Shown here: positions 14,601 to 22,920 of the stretch, piece by piece
Position numbering within the stretch: the stretch's first letter is position 1
Layout: each line of letters starts with the position of its first letter
Assembly: GCA_003554145.1 (NCBI GenBank)
Contig: PWFS01000037.1
Coordinates: 1-40,697, forward strand
DNA from: Halobacteroidaceae bacterium
GTDB taxonomy: Bacteria; Bacillota; Halanaerobiia; B1SED10-174
Length of the DNA stretch: 40,697 nucleotides
Direction of reading: 5' to 3'
Position numbers and translations under genes: made by a program
Notes under the pieces: generated by a model
What the model saw: only the letters and a program-made list of their open reading frames with translations
What the model was told of the DNA's origin: nothing
Databases searched by the model: none

Positions 14601-17261
14601 TTATTTATTCTTATCCTTTTCTTTTTGCAAAAACCTTTCCAGGTCCTGCAGGGCCTTTTCAATAAGCTCTGATTTCGGACCGCCGGCCTGGGCCATATCG
14701 GGTCTTCCTCCCCCGCCTCCACCCAGGATAGCCGCCATTTCGTTAACCATTTTTCCAGCATGAAGATTTTTTTCTTTTATCAGGTCCTGGGTTAGCATTG
14801 TCAGGAGCTGGGCTTTGCCCTTTTGTTCAGTTGCCAGTAAAATCAGGCCGCTCTCCAGGTGATCCCGGATCATGTCTCCCAGCTGTCTTAGTTCCTGTGG
14901 TCCATCAACCTCTACCCGCTGCCGGACAACTGTTATATCTCCAATTTGCTCCTTTTTCTGGAGGAGGTCCCGGGCCTGATCGGCCAGGGAATAGCTCTGG
15001 GCTTTTTGCAGCTTTTTTTGTAACAACTCTTTTTCTTTAACCAGTTGATCCAGCCTTTTTTCCAATTCATCAGGGCTGGCTTTAAACTGGCTGGCAATTT
15101 TTTGTAACCGCTGCTCCTGCTTATCAAAATATTCCAGGGTATTAAAACCGGTAATTGCCTCAATACGACGAATACCAGCCGCAATCCCGGCCTCAGATAT
15201 TATTTTAAAAGGACCCATAGAGCCGGTAGTCTGCAGGTGAGTTCCCCCGCAGAGTTCCTGGCTATAGCCGGGCCCAATATTTATCAGCCGAACCCGGGAT
15301 TGATATCTTTCCTCAAAAACTGCCAGGGCACCTCTGTCCCTGGCTTCACCCAGGGACATGTACTCAGCCCGAACCGGAAGGTTTTTTAAAATCTGCCGAT
15401 TTACCTCTTTTTCTAGAGCTTTGAGTTCTGCTGAACCGAGGGCTTTGAAATGAGAAAAGTCAAAACGGAGTCGGAGGTGATCAACCAGTGAACCCGCCTG
15501 CTGCACATGCGTTCCCAAAACCTGCCTCAGGGCCTGATGCAACAGGTGAGTCGCAGTATGGTTGCGGGCAGTAGCCATTCTCCTGCCCTCATCAACTTCC
15601 AGCCCCAGATTATCTCCAGGGGCAATGCTCCCTTCATTGATTTCCACTTCATGAAAAATCAGTCCCTCGTGCTGATAAGTGTCCTTAATCCGTCCCTTTA
15701 CACCCGAGTTGTAGAGCCTTCCCTTATCACCGGCCTGCCCTCCCCCTTCTGGATAAAAAGGGGTTTTATCTACAATCAAAAAACCGCTGTCTCCGCTTCG
15801 TAAATCCTCTTTTCTTTCACCAGGCCCCATGGTTTTTAGGACCCGGGCTTCCTCCTTAAGACTATCAAATCCAGTGAACCGGGTGGGTTCCAGTTCCTTG
15901 ACCAGGTTTTCCAGGCGAGAACCTTTTTGATCCCCGAAGCCCAGTGATTTATGGGCCTGATCCTTTCTGGCCCTTTCCCGCTGCTCTTCCATTTCCTGAT
16001 TAAATCCTTCCTCATCTAAATCCAGGCCCTCTTCATAAAGAACGTCGCGGGTCAGATCCAGGGGAAAACCATAAGTGTCATAAAGCTTAAAGGCCTCTGG
16101 GCCGCTCAGAGTTTTTCCTCCTTCTTGTTTCAGTTGTTCAATATAATCTTCCAGGATTTCCAGGCCCTGATCAATTGTTTCGGCAAAACGCTCTTCTTCA
16201 ATTCGGGTTATTTCGGCAATATAGCCTCCCCTTTCCAGCAGTTCTGGAAAAACCGGGCCCATTTTCTCCTGTAACAGGGGCATCAAACGAAACAAAAATG
16301 GCTCCTCCAGGCCCAGCTGCCGGCCGAACCGGGCTGCCCTTCGCAAAATTCGCCGAATTACATAGCCCCGGCCTTCATTGGAAGGTAGAGCCCCGTCAGC
16401 CAGGGCAAACCCAATTCCCCTGATATGATCGACAATTACCCGAAATGCCATTTCCTCCTGTCCCCGGCTTTCTGCAAAAGAGACTCCAGAGAGTTCTTCC
16501 AGATGTTTAATATAGGGGAGGAAAAGATCAGTTTCATAATTACTCGGGGCCTGCTGCAAAACTGAAGCCAGCCTCTCCAGTCCCATCCCGGTGTCAATAT
16601 TTTTTTTGGGCAGGGTTTCATATGACCCGTCTTCTTTTTTATCAAACTGGGTAAATACCAGGTTCCAGAGCTCCAGGAATCGATCACAGTCACAGCCAAG
16701 GGTGCAGCTGGGGCCGCAGCTGTATTCTTCACCTCGATCCCAATGGATCTCACTACAGGGTCCACAGGGGCCGAGTCCTATTTCCCAAAAATTATCCTCT
16801 TTTCCGAGAAAAGCTATTTTTTCCTCTGGAAAATCAATCTCCTCCCGCCATAAATCAAATGCTTCCTGATCATTTTCATAAACTGAAACCCAGAGTCTTT
16901 CGGGGTCAAGTTCCAGCTTTTCGGTTAAAAATTCCCAGGCCCATTTGATGGCATCTTTTTTAAAATAATCTCCAAAGGAAAAATTGCCCAGCATTTCCAG
17001 AAAAGTATGATGGCGGGCGGTTCGTCCCACATTTTCTATATCATTAGTCCGGATGCATTTCTGAGTTGTAGCCATCCGGGGGTGAGGTGGTTTCTTGCTC
17101 CCATCAAAAAACGACTTCAGTGGGGTCATTCCCGCATTAATCCATAAAAGGGTTGGATCATCCTGGGGAATAAGGGGAGCACTTTCCCAGATCAGGTGAT
17201 CCTTATCAGAAAAAAAGTCTAAAAAACTCTGCCGTAGCTCTTCACTACTCATCTTTTTCAT
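14601..17261 (-). CDS. alaS: Alanyl-tRNA synthetase
   Basis: 886 residues, normal length. Class II catalytic core (motifs in residues 1-250, including ARHHTFLEMLGNFSFGDYF and GMGLERL), tRNA recognition domain, editing domain with HTATH and CGGTH zinc residues, then the DHHA1 C-terminal domain with GGGGGGRPDMAQAGG. Zn-binding Cys lie in CGPSCTLGCDCDRF, a CxxxC-type cluster near residue 185. The ATG at 17261 has GGAGG eight bases upstream and is preferred over ATG 17291. A T-box leader precedes it; ireB follows. Confidence 0.97.
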   Translation of the reverse strand: MKKMSSEELRQSFLDFFSDKDHLIWESAPLIPQDDPTLLWINAGMTPLKSFFDGSKKPPHPRMATTQKCIRTNDIENVGRTARHHTFLEMLGNFSFGDYFKKDAIKWAWEFLTEKLELDPERLWVSVYENDQEAFDLWREEIDFPEEKIAFLGKEDNFWEIGLGPCGPCSEIHWDRGEEYSCGPSCTLGCDCDRFLELWNLVFTQFDKKEDGSYETLPKKNIDTGMGLERLASVLQQAPSNYETDLFLPYIKHLEELSGVSFAESRGQEEMAFRVIVDHIRGIGFALADGALPSNEGRGYVIRRILRRAARFGRQLGLEEPFLFRLMPLLQEKMGPVFPELLERGGYIAEITRIEEERFAETIDQGLEILEDYIEQLKQEGGKTLSGPEAFKLYDTYGFPLDLTRDVLYEEGLDLDEEGFNQEMEEQRERARKDQAHKSLGFGDQKGSRLENLVKELEPTRFTGFDSLKEEARVLKTMGPGERKEDLRSGDSGFLIVDKTPFYPEGGGQAGDKGRLYNSGVKGRIKDTYQHEGLIFHEVEINEGSIAPGDNLGLEVDEGRRMATARNHTATHLLHQALRQVLGTHVQQAGSLVDHLRLRFDFSHFKALGSAELKALEKEVNRQILKNLPVRAEYMSLGEARDRGALAVFEERYQSRVRLINIGPGYSQELCGGTHLQTTGSMGPFKIISEAGIAAGIRRIEAITGFNTLEYFDKQEQRLQKIASQFKASPDELEKRLDQLVKEKELLQKKLQKAQSYSLADQARDLLQKKEQIGDITVVRQRVEVDGPQELRQLGDMIRDHLESGLILLATEQKGKAQLLTMLTQDLIKEKNLHAGKMVNEMAAILGGGGGGRPDMAQAGGPKSELIEKALQDLERFLQKEKDKNK

Positions 17262-17309
17262 TTTTGCTACCTCCTGCCAGCAAATTTTCAAATATTTTTG
17301 GGGCGAAAT

Positions 17310-17530
17310 AAAAAAAGCCCTGCCCGATCAGGGGCGAGGACCATCCCGCGGTACCCCCCTGTTTTACTTCCACCAAACAGAAGCCTCGGGGGTTTTAACG
17401 CAACCCTTACGACAGATCTTTTCAATCTGCTGCTCCGGACTGGCCCGGCGGGAAAAGTAGGAACCTTCCACCAACCGATTCCTCTCTGCAATACTAATAC
17501 CCGCTTTTGTGCCCATCATCGCCTTTAATA
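17310..17530 (-). promoter_or_regulatory. T-box riboswitch controlling alaS
   Basis: On the minus strand the leader has the antiterminator bulge motif as GGTACCGCGG (17343-17353 region), preceded by GGGGG where TGG is usual. A terminator (GCCC..TG/CAGGGC then TTTTTTT, 17310-17335) and a Stem I region with AGAGAGG and GGTGGAAGG complete it. Uncharged tRNA-Ala should favour antitermination. A GCC triplet on the 3' side of Stem I could be the Ala specifier, but I have not folded it. The leader is about 269 bases. Confidence 0.88.
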
Positions 17531-17536
17531 TAAATC

Positions 17537-17566
17537 ATATTACCTCATATTAGCTGGATCTGTCAA
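17537..17566 (-). promoter_or_regulatory. Promoter of the alaS T-box transcript
   Basis: Minus-strand TTGACA (17561-17566), 18-base spacer, TAATAT (17537-17542). The -10 overlaps the stop codon of the upstream propeller-like gene, so the promoter is embedded in coding sequence. Confidence 0.75.
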
Positions 17567-18652
17567 GGGAATTACCTTTAAGACTGGTTTTTCTCCCGAA
17601 AAATTTTGATAAGCCACCCACTCTTTATCCGGTGATAAACGAGGAAAACCAGCCTGTTCTCTCTTTTCCAGAACGTCCCCTTTATCGACATCTAAGACCA
17701 GCAAATTAAATTTATCATCCTGATCAATGCTGGTAATTAACAGTTGATCTTTAAAAAGCTGACCACAGTCCGGGTAACCCGTGTGTCGGTCATTCCACAA
17801 CTCTCGGTCTCCCATTTTATCCAGGGCCAGAGCCCATTTTTTTTCGTTGTTCTCTATATCGAACCTGCCCACAAAAAGCTGGGTATTCATGGCCTCATCA
17901 TCCCATTCAACAAAAGAAGCAATAATTTGCCCATCTTCCAGCGAGGAAAACCCTATTAATTGTTCCTCCCCTGGAACCTCCCACAAAAGTTTTTTTTCTG
18001 CACCTGGTTCCACGGAATAAAGGCTTTGCCCACCAAGGGTAAGGGTCCCAAACGCAAATTGTTCAACAAAGAACACATCACCTGCAGGTCCCCAGCCAAT
18101 GGCCCCCGCCTTATATTCCTGACCAAACTGATAGGAAGTTAACTCCTTCTTCTCGCCCGTATCAAGTTTCATAACCAGAACGTCGGTGGGCATTTCCCAT
18201 TCTGCAGGAGAAGTATAGGCCAGGTACTTATAATCTGGAGAAAAAAGGGCCCGGGTATTAATTCCGGCCTCCTCAATCTGATGAATTATTTCCCCGGAAA
18301 AATCAACTACCTGTATTTCATCCCCTTTTTTGAGGGCCAAAAATCCCGGGTCCGCAGCAATATCCAGGATCTTGGTTTCCAGCCGCCAGCCCCGGGTTGA
18401 AATTATCTCTTTACTCTCTCCCGAAAAAGGATCCTGCTCAAAAATGCTGGTCCTTATCTGGCCTTCATCCTCTTTTTCCACCAGGTTGAGTATTATTTTG
18501 TTATTATCAATCCAGATATATTCTTTAATTGTTCCTTCTGCAGGAGGGGCAACAATATATTCTGGGGGTTTCTCTTCAGCAATAAAGAAATAAAAAACAA
18601 ATATTCCAATTATCAGCAGGCTCATAAAAATTAGCCGCCCTTTATTACCCAT
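17540..18652 (-). CDS. Membrane-anchored beta-propeller-like protein, function unknown
   Basis: 370 residues. An N-terminal hydrophobic segment (about 7-25) with a basic start and no lipobox Cys suggests an uncleaved anchor, with the rest outside the inner membrane. The body is beta-rich with repeated blade-like units (SPDYKYLAYTSPAEWEMPTDVLVMKLDTGEKKEL; WGPAGDVFFVEQF; LSPDKEWVAYQNFSGEKPVLKVI), resembling TolB/WD40-type propellers. No enzyme motif is seen. The ATG follows GGGAGGTG with good spacing. It lies between the tyrS terminator and the alaS leader, so it is probably its own unit. Confidence 0.72.
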   Translation of the reverse strand: MGNKGRLIFMSLLIIGIFVFYFFIAEEKPPEYIVAPPAEGTIKEYIWIDNNKIILNLVEKEDEGQIRTSIFEQDPFSGESKEIISTRGWRLETKILDIAADPGFLALKKGDEIQVVDFSGEIIHQIEEAGINTRALFSPDYKYLAYTSPAEWEMPTDVLVMKLDTGEKKELTSYQFGQEYKAGAIGWGPAGDVFFVEQFAFGTLTLGGQSLYSVEPGAEKKLLWEVPGEEQLIGFSSLEDGQIIASFVEWDDEAMNTQLFVGRFDIENNEKKWALALDKMGDRELWNDRHTGYPDCGQLFKDQLLITSIDQDDKFNLLVLDVDKGDVLEKREQAGFPRLSPDKEWVAYQNFSGEKPVLKVIPLTDPANMR

Positions 18653-18712
18653 GGTGTCACCTCCCTGCTTTTTAGTTCCTCAATAAAAGGAAAAACCCTT
18701 TCTCCACCCTGG

Positions 18713-18741
18713 AAGAAAAACGAACTGCTGAAAAACAGCAG
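18713..18741 (-). terminator. Terminator after tyrS
   Basis: Minus-strand CTGCTG-TTTTT-CAGCAG is followed by TTCGTTTTTC, 13 bases beyond the tyrS stop. Confidence 0.75.
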
Positions 18742-18753
18742 CCCGAAAAGGAT

Positions 18754-19980
18754 TTATTTTACCCGGGCAAATTTTCGCTTGCCCACCCGCAGAATCATTC
18801 CACTGCGGGGAGTTATTTCTTGATTGGGGTCCTTTATTCTTTCCTCATCAACATAAACCCCACCCTGATTAATCAAACGCCGCCCCTCGCTTTTACTGGA
18901 TACCATGTTGAGGGCAGAAATTAAATGAACCAGGCGAACATTTCCCTGATGATCTTTTAATTCCTGGGGAACTTCTTCTTCCGGGATATCTTCAGGTAGA
19001 TGCCCTCCGGAAAAGACCCGGGAAAATTCTTCCTCGGCTTTTTGCGCCTTTTCCTGACCATGATACATTTCTACCAGGCGTCGGGCCAGAAATTTCTTGG
19101 CCTGCAGGGGGCTAAATTCTCCCTTTTTTATTCTTTCCCGATATTTTTCCAGTTCTTCTCCCCGCATATCAGTAGTCAGGGTTATATAGCTTTCCAGGAG
19201 ATCATCAGAGATCGACATGGTTTTTCCGTATATTTCTCTGGGGTCCTCGTTAATCCCAATATAATTATTTAGGGATTTGCTCATCTTTTGAACCCCATCG
19301 GTTCCCTCCAATAGGGGGGTCATAATAAGGGCCTGGGGGTTTTGACCATATTCTTTCTGCAGTTGCCTTCCTACCAGCAGGTTAAATTTTTGATCGGTTC
19401 CCCCCAGCTCCACATCGGCCTTAATAGCAATTGAATCGTAGCCCTGCAATAAGGGGTAAAAGAATTCCAGAATGGAGATAGGCTTACCCTCCTGATATCT
19501 TCTGGCAAAATCATCTCGCTCCAGCATACGGGCCACTGTGTACTTGGAGGCCAGGTTTAAAAATTCTTCGGGAGCCCAGGGGGAAAACCATTCACTGTTA
19601 AAAACCAGGTGGGTTTTTTCTGGATCTAAGATCTTGCTGAATTGGTCCTGATAGGTCTGGGCATTTTTCATAACCTCTTCTTCAGTCAGCTGTTTTCTTA
19701 TTTCTGATTTTTGAGAAGGGTCTCCAATTCTTCCGGTAAAATCCCCTATGATCAGGTACGCTTCATGCCCAAGGTCCTGAAATTCCCTCATTTTTCGAAG
19801 AGGAACAGTATGCCCGAGATGAATGTCCGGGGCAGTGGGATCCAGGCCCAGTTTTACCCTGAGGGGAGGGCCACCCTGATCCCTTTTTTTTAATTTTGCA
19901 ATTAGATCCTCTTCACCAATAATTTCGCTTAAACCCTGTTTTAATATTTTTAAACTATCCTGCCAGGCCAGGGTGACCAC
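18754..19980 (-). CDS. tyrS: Tyrosyl-tRNA synthetase
   Basis: A class I enzyme of 405-408 residues, of the type with an N-terminal EEALALLKRG-like helix (Thermus-type). HIGH motif PDIHLGH, KMSKS as QKMSKSLNN, and a C-terminal S4 RNA-binding domain (about 340-405: LVHLISALNMVSSKSEGRRLINQGGVYVD). Start: GTG 19980 lies inside AGGAGGTG, whereas a CTG at 19971 is eight bases after AGGAGG and gives MAWQDSLKIL; either is possible. It has a short leader with a terminator-like hairpin but no recognisable T-box, unlike alaS and pheS here. Confidence 0.95.
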   Translation of the reverse strand: MVTLAWQDSLKILKQGLSEIIGEEDLIAKLKKRDQGGPPLRVKLGLDPTAPDIHLGHTVPLRKMREFQDLGHEAYLIIGDFTGRIGDPSQKSEIRKQLTEEEVMKNAQTYQDQFSKILDPEKTHLVFNSEWFSPWAPEEFLNLASKYTVARMLERDDFARRYQEGKPISILEFFYPLLQGYDSIAIKADVELGGTDQKFNLLVGRQLQKEYGQNPQALIMTPLLEGTDGVQKMSKSLNNYIGINEDPREIYGKTMSISDDLLESYITLTTDMRGEELEKYRERIKKGEFSPLQAKKFLARRLVEMYHGQEKAQKAEEEFSRVFSGGHLPEDIPEEEVPQELKDHQGNVRLVHLISALNMVSSKSEGRRLINQGGVYVDEERIKDPNQEITPRSGMILRVGKRKFARVK

Positions 19981-19987
19981 CTCCTAT

Positions 19988-20026
19988 TAAAAAGAAAACT
20001 CCGCCACTCCGACGGAGATGTGGCCG
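19988..20026 (-). promoter_or_regulatory. Terminator-like hairpin in the tyrS leader
   Basis: On the minus strand GCCAC, CTCCG, CGGAG and TGGC form a compact hairpin followed by GGAGTTTTCTTTTT, and the ribosome binding site comes next. It lies between the tyrS promoter and the start codon, so it may act as an attenuator. Confidence 0.55.
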
Positions 20027-20043
20027 GCTTTAATATCGGATAT

Positions 20044-20073
20044 ATTTTACCATAAAAAAGCGTTACCCGTCAA
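20044..20073 (-). promoter_or_regulatory. Promoter of tyrS
   Basis: Minus-strand TTGACG (20068-20073), 18-base spacer, TAAAAT (20044-20049). The predicted start near 20037 leaves a leader of about 57-66 bases. Confidence 0.65.
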
Positions 20074-20311
20074 TTAACTATAATATCCTTCCCTTTTAGG
20101 GGAAAATTATTTTGAAATCTTAAAAATACCCCACCCGAAAAAGTTTCTCTTCTGCCCTGAAAAAAACTTCACGTATTACACAGTTAAAGACCTGAATCAG
20201 GATATGGCAATAGCACTAATTACAGGGGAGAGCGGTTTTCATTCTTCTGCTGTTGACAGCCCGTCATGGAGGTCTACTGAAAAAAAACATAAAAACAGGG
20301 AGGAAAATTAA

Positions 20312-20452
20312 ATGATAAAGAGAATAGTGATTGCACAACGAAAAAAAGTTTTCCCCATCCCGAAATTACGGGAGGGAATAATGTTCAGAAAAAAAAGAAA
20401 ACACCTTTCATTTTCTCTACCTCTTCCCATTTTATTATGTTATAATGACTGA
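20312..20452 (+). CDS. Possible small basic protein upstream of pbp1A
   Basis: A 46-codon frame, MIKRIVIAQRKKVF..., Lys/Arg-rich in the first 35 residues and hydrophobic near the end. It has a good GGGAGG eight bases before the ATG and ends 19 bases before the pbp1A start. The frame upstream (from 20204) is open up to a TAA that touches the ATG. TTGACA at 20254-20259 has only a poor -10. It resembles nothing I know. The rest of 20074-20444 shows no other gene. Confidence 0.3.
   Translation: MIKRIVIAQRKKVFPIPKLREGIMFRKKRKHLSFSLPLPILLCYND
20438..20446 (+). promoter_or_regulatory. Extended -10 promoter of pbp1A
   Basis: TGTTATAAT, a perfect TGN-TATAAT. The predicted start near 20453 lies after the ATG at 20445 and supports the ATG at 20472. 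Confidence 0.7.
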
Positions 20453-20471
20453 GGAGAAGGAGGTTGGACCA

Positions 20472-22886
20472 ATGGCTTCTCGAAGAAAAATTCGAAGAAA
20501 AAAAACCCCGACAAAGGGCAAGGGCCTTTTTATTGCCCTGGTCCTTCTAATTTCTCTGGGTTTTGGAATAAGCATAGGCGCCGGAGCTTTCATAATCAGT
20601 GATACCCCCAATGTTTCCAGTTACGGCGACTGGCAATCAACAGAAACCACCCGTATTTTTAATTCTGAAGGTGAACTAATCCATCGTCTTTTCCGGGAAA
20701 ACCGGGAATATGTAACCCTGGACCAGATCCCCCTGGCCTTGCAGCAGGCGGTTCTAGCCATGGAGGACTCCCGATTCCTTCAACACAGTGGAGTGGATTA
20801 CCGGGGCTTGATAAGAGCATTACTGGTAGACATTCGCGAGGGGGGATATGCCCAGGGAGCAAGCACAATTACAATGCAGCTGGCCCGAAATGTCTTTTTG
20901 ACCCAGGAAAAGTTTATGTACCGCAAGATCCAGGAAATGTTCCTGGCCCATCAGTTTGAACGGCTATATACGAAAGAAGAAATTCTTGAGTTTTACCTGA
21001 ATGAAATTTTTATGGGACACTCTGCATATGGAGTACAGACCGCGGCCCATCAATATTTTGGCAAAGATGTCTGGGACCTGAACCTGGGGGAAATTGCCAT
21101 GATGGTTGGAATTATCCAGGCTCCCAACCGCCATTCCCCCTATTTCAATATGGATCAGGCTCGTTTTCGGCAGCAGGTAGTTTTAAATCGGATGTTAGAA
21201 TTGGACCTTATTTCCCAGGAGGAGGCTCAATTAGCTGCCGAAGAATCCATAGAACTGGCTGGTCTGGGAAAGGCCCAGGAAGATTTTGCACCCTATTTTA
21301 TCCGTTATGTTCGAGATGAGCTCCTGAAAATGTTTGGACCCCAGGTCGTCTATGGGGGGGGATTGCAGGTTTACACTACCCTGGATACCCGTATCCAGGA
21401 AAGTGCTGAGTTAACTGTTAAAAGCTTAATTGATGAAAATACTTTACCAACGGTTCAGAGAGATCAAATGACCGCGGACACCCAGCAGCCCCAGTTAGCC
21501 ATTATTACTATCGACCCCCAGACCGGGCATATTAAAGCCATGGTTGGAGGCCGGGGGGAAGATCAGTGGAACAGGGCTATTCAAAGCCGCCGACAGCCGG
21601 GGTCAGCTTTCAAACCTATTATTTATGCTGCAGCATTAAATGAAGGTTTGAGTCCTGGATCAGTAGTCCTGGACTACCCCACCCTGGATTTTTCTGATCA
21701 TACCGTAACCAGTGATGATGATCAACCCAAACCCTGGCCCAGAAATTTCAACGATGTATACCGGGGGTGGGTCACCCTCCGCTCCGCTATGAACCATTCC
21801 ATCAACGTTGCTGCTGTTAAAACCCTGAGTGAAATTGGAGTTAACAGTGCCCTGAATATGGCTCGGGACCTGGGGATTTCCAGTCTGGTTCCAGAAGATC
21901 GTAATCTGGGACTGGCCCTGGGAGGATTAACCCGAGGAATTACTCCTATGGAAATGGCACAGGCTTTTGGATCCTTTGCCAACCGGGGAATTCGAACCGA
22001 ACCCATAGCAATTTTACGGGTAAAAGATAATCGAGGCAATATTCTTTATGAAGCGAATCCCACCCGTGAAATTGCAATAAGTGAAGAAGTTGCCTATTTA
22101 ATGAATGATATGCTGCAGTCAGTTATTCAGGATGGTACCGGTTGGCGCGCCGACCTGGACCGACCCACTGCCGGAAAAACTGGCACAACTAATGATTACA
22201 CCGATGCCTGGTTTGTAGGTTATACTCCCGATCTGGTAACTGCAGTCTGGGTTGGGGAAGATTCCCCCCGGCCCATGAAGTATTTCCCCCAAACTGATGA
22301 TGAAGGTAATGTTGTTATCAATCCTCAGACCGGAGAACCCAATTATAGTACTACCCTGCACAGTTGGATCGCTGCTGAATTATGGGGTCGATATATGCGA
22401 GCTGTGGTTGAACCAATGCCCGTTACTCACTTCCCTTCCAAACCCCGGGACATTATTGAGGTTTCTATTGACCCCTTTACTGGAAAACTCCCCGGAAATT
22501 ACTCCCCGAAAGAGATAAGTGAGCTTTTTATTCGGGGAACTGAACCAGAAGAAAAGGAAAATCTGCATCAACCGATAAAAGAAGTTGAAATTGACACTGA
22601 AACCGGTCTCCTGGCAACATCGGACTGTCCTCCAGAGAATGTTCAAACTCGCCGTTATCAGAAGGATTCTGGGATTCAGGTTGGCGATGACGGTTCACCC
22701 ATTCATAAATTTGATTCCTCTACCGGAGTTCCCCTTACTGATGAGGAAGGAAATTATATTTTCGAAAAGAAACCGGATCAATCCTGCTGGGCTCATGGAA
22801 CCAGTCGGGAGGAAGAAGAGGAACAGGACGATGAACCGACTGACCGACTGTGGGATCGAATCTGGGGCACCGAAGATGATGATTAA
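20472..22886 (+). CDS. pbpA: Class A penicillin-binding protein (PBP1A type)
   Basis: A bifunctional peptidoglycan synthase, 804 residues: short basic cytoplasmic N-terminus, one membrane helix (about 20-45), GT51 glycosyltransferase (about 65-240; EDSRFLQHSGVDYRG with catalytic Glu, GASTITMQLARN, RKIQEMFLAHQFE), and a transpeptidase (about 340-600) with active-site motifs GSAFKP (SxxK), SIN (SxN) and KTG in AGKTGTTNDYTD. The C-terminal tail (about 690-804) is acidic and low in order. The ATG at 20472 has GAAGGAGG eight bases upstream. It is divergent from tyrS and monocistronic. Confidence 0.95.
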   Translation: MASRRKIRRKKTPTKGKGLFIALVLLISLGFGISIGAGAFIISDTPNVSSYGDWQSTETTRIFNSEGELIHRLFRENREYVTLDQIPLALQQAVLAMEDSRFLQHSGVDYRGLIRALLVDIREGGYAQGASTITMQLARNVFLTQEKFMYRKIQEMFLAHQFERLYTKEEILEFYLNEIFMGHSAYGVQTAAHQYFGKDVWDLNLGEIAMMVGIIQAPNRHSPYFNMDQARFRQQVVLNRMLELDLISQEEAQLAAEESIELAGLGKAQEDFAPYFIRYVRDELLKMFGPQVVYGGGLQVYTTLDTRIQESAELTVKSLIDENTLPTVQRDQMTADTQQPQLAIITIDPQTGHIKAMVGGRGEDQWNRAIQSRRQPGSAFKPIIYAAALNEGLSPGSVVLDYPTLDFSDHTVTSDDDQPKPWPRNFNDVYRGWVTLRSAMNHSINVAAVKTLSEIGVNSALNMARDLGISSLVPEDRNLGLALGGLTRGITPMEMAQAFGSFANRGIRTEPIAILRVKDNRGNILYEANPTREIAISEEVAYLMNDMLQSVIQDGTGWRADLDRPTAGKTGTTNDYTDAWFVGYTPDLVTAVWVGEDSPRPMKYFPQTDDEGNVVINPQTGEPNYSTTLHSWIAAELWGRYMRAVVEPMPVTHFPSKPRDIIEVSIDPFTGKLPGNYSPKEISELFIRGTEPEEKENLHQPIKEVEIDTETGLLATSDCPPENVQTRRYQKDSGIQVGDDGSPIHKFDSSTGVPLTDEEGNYIFEKKPDQSCWAHGTSREEEEEQDDEPTDRLWDRIWGTEDDD

Positions 22887-22887
22887 G

Positions 22888-22920
22888 AAAAACCTGCAGC
22901 CGCAAGCTGCAGGTTTTTTA
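22888..22920. terminator. Bidirectional terminator between pbp1A and mutS2
   Basis: AACCTGCAG and CTGCAGGTT arms around a 7-base loop, with TTTTTT on the right and A-rich sequence on the left. It serves the convergent pbp1A and mutS2 genes. Confidence 0.9.

Noticed and set aside
20074-20300. A T-box for tyrS upstream of the predicted promoter
   Set aside because: No GGTGGTACCGCGG-like core or Stem I signature on the minus strand.
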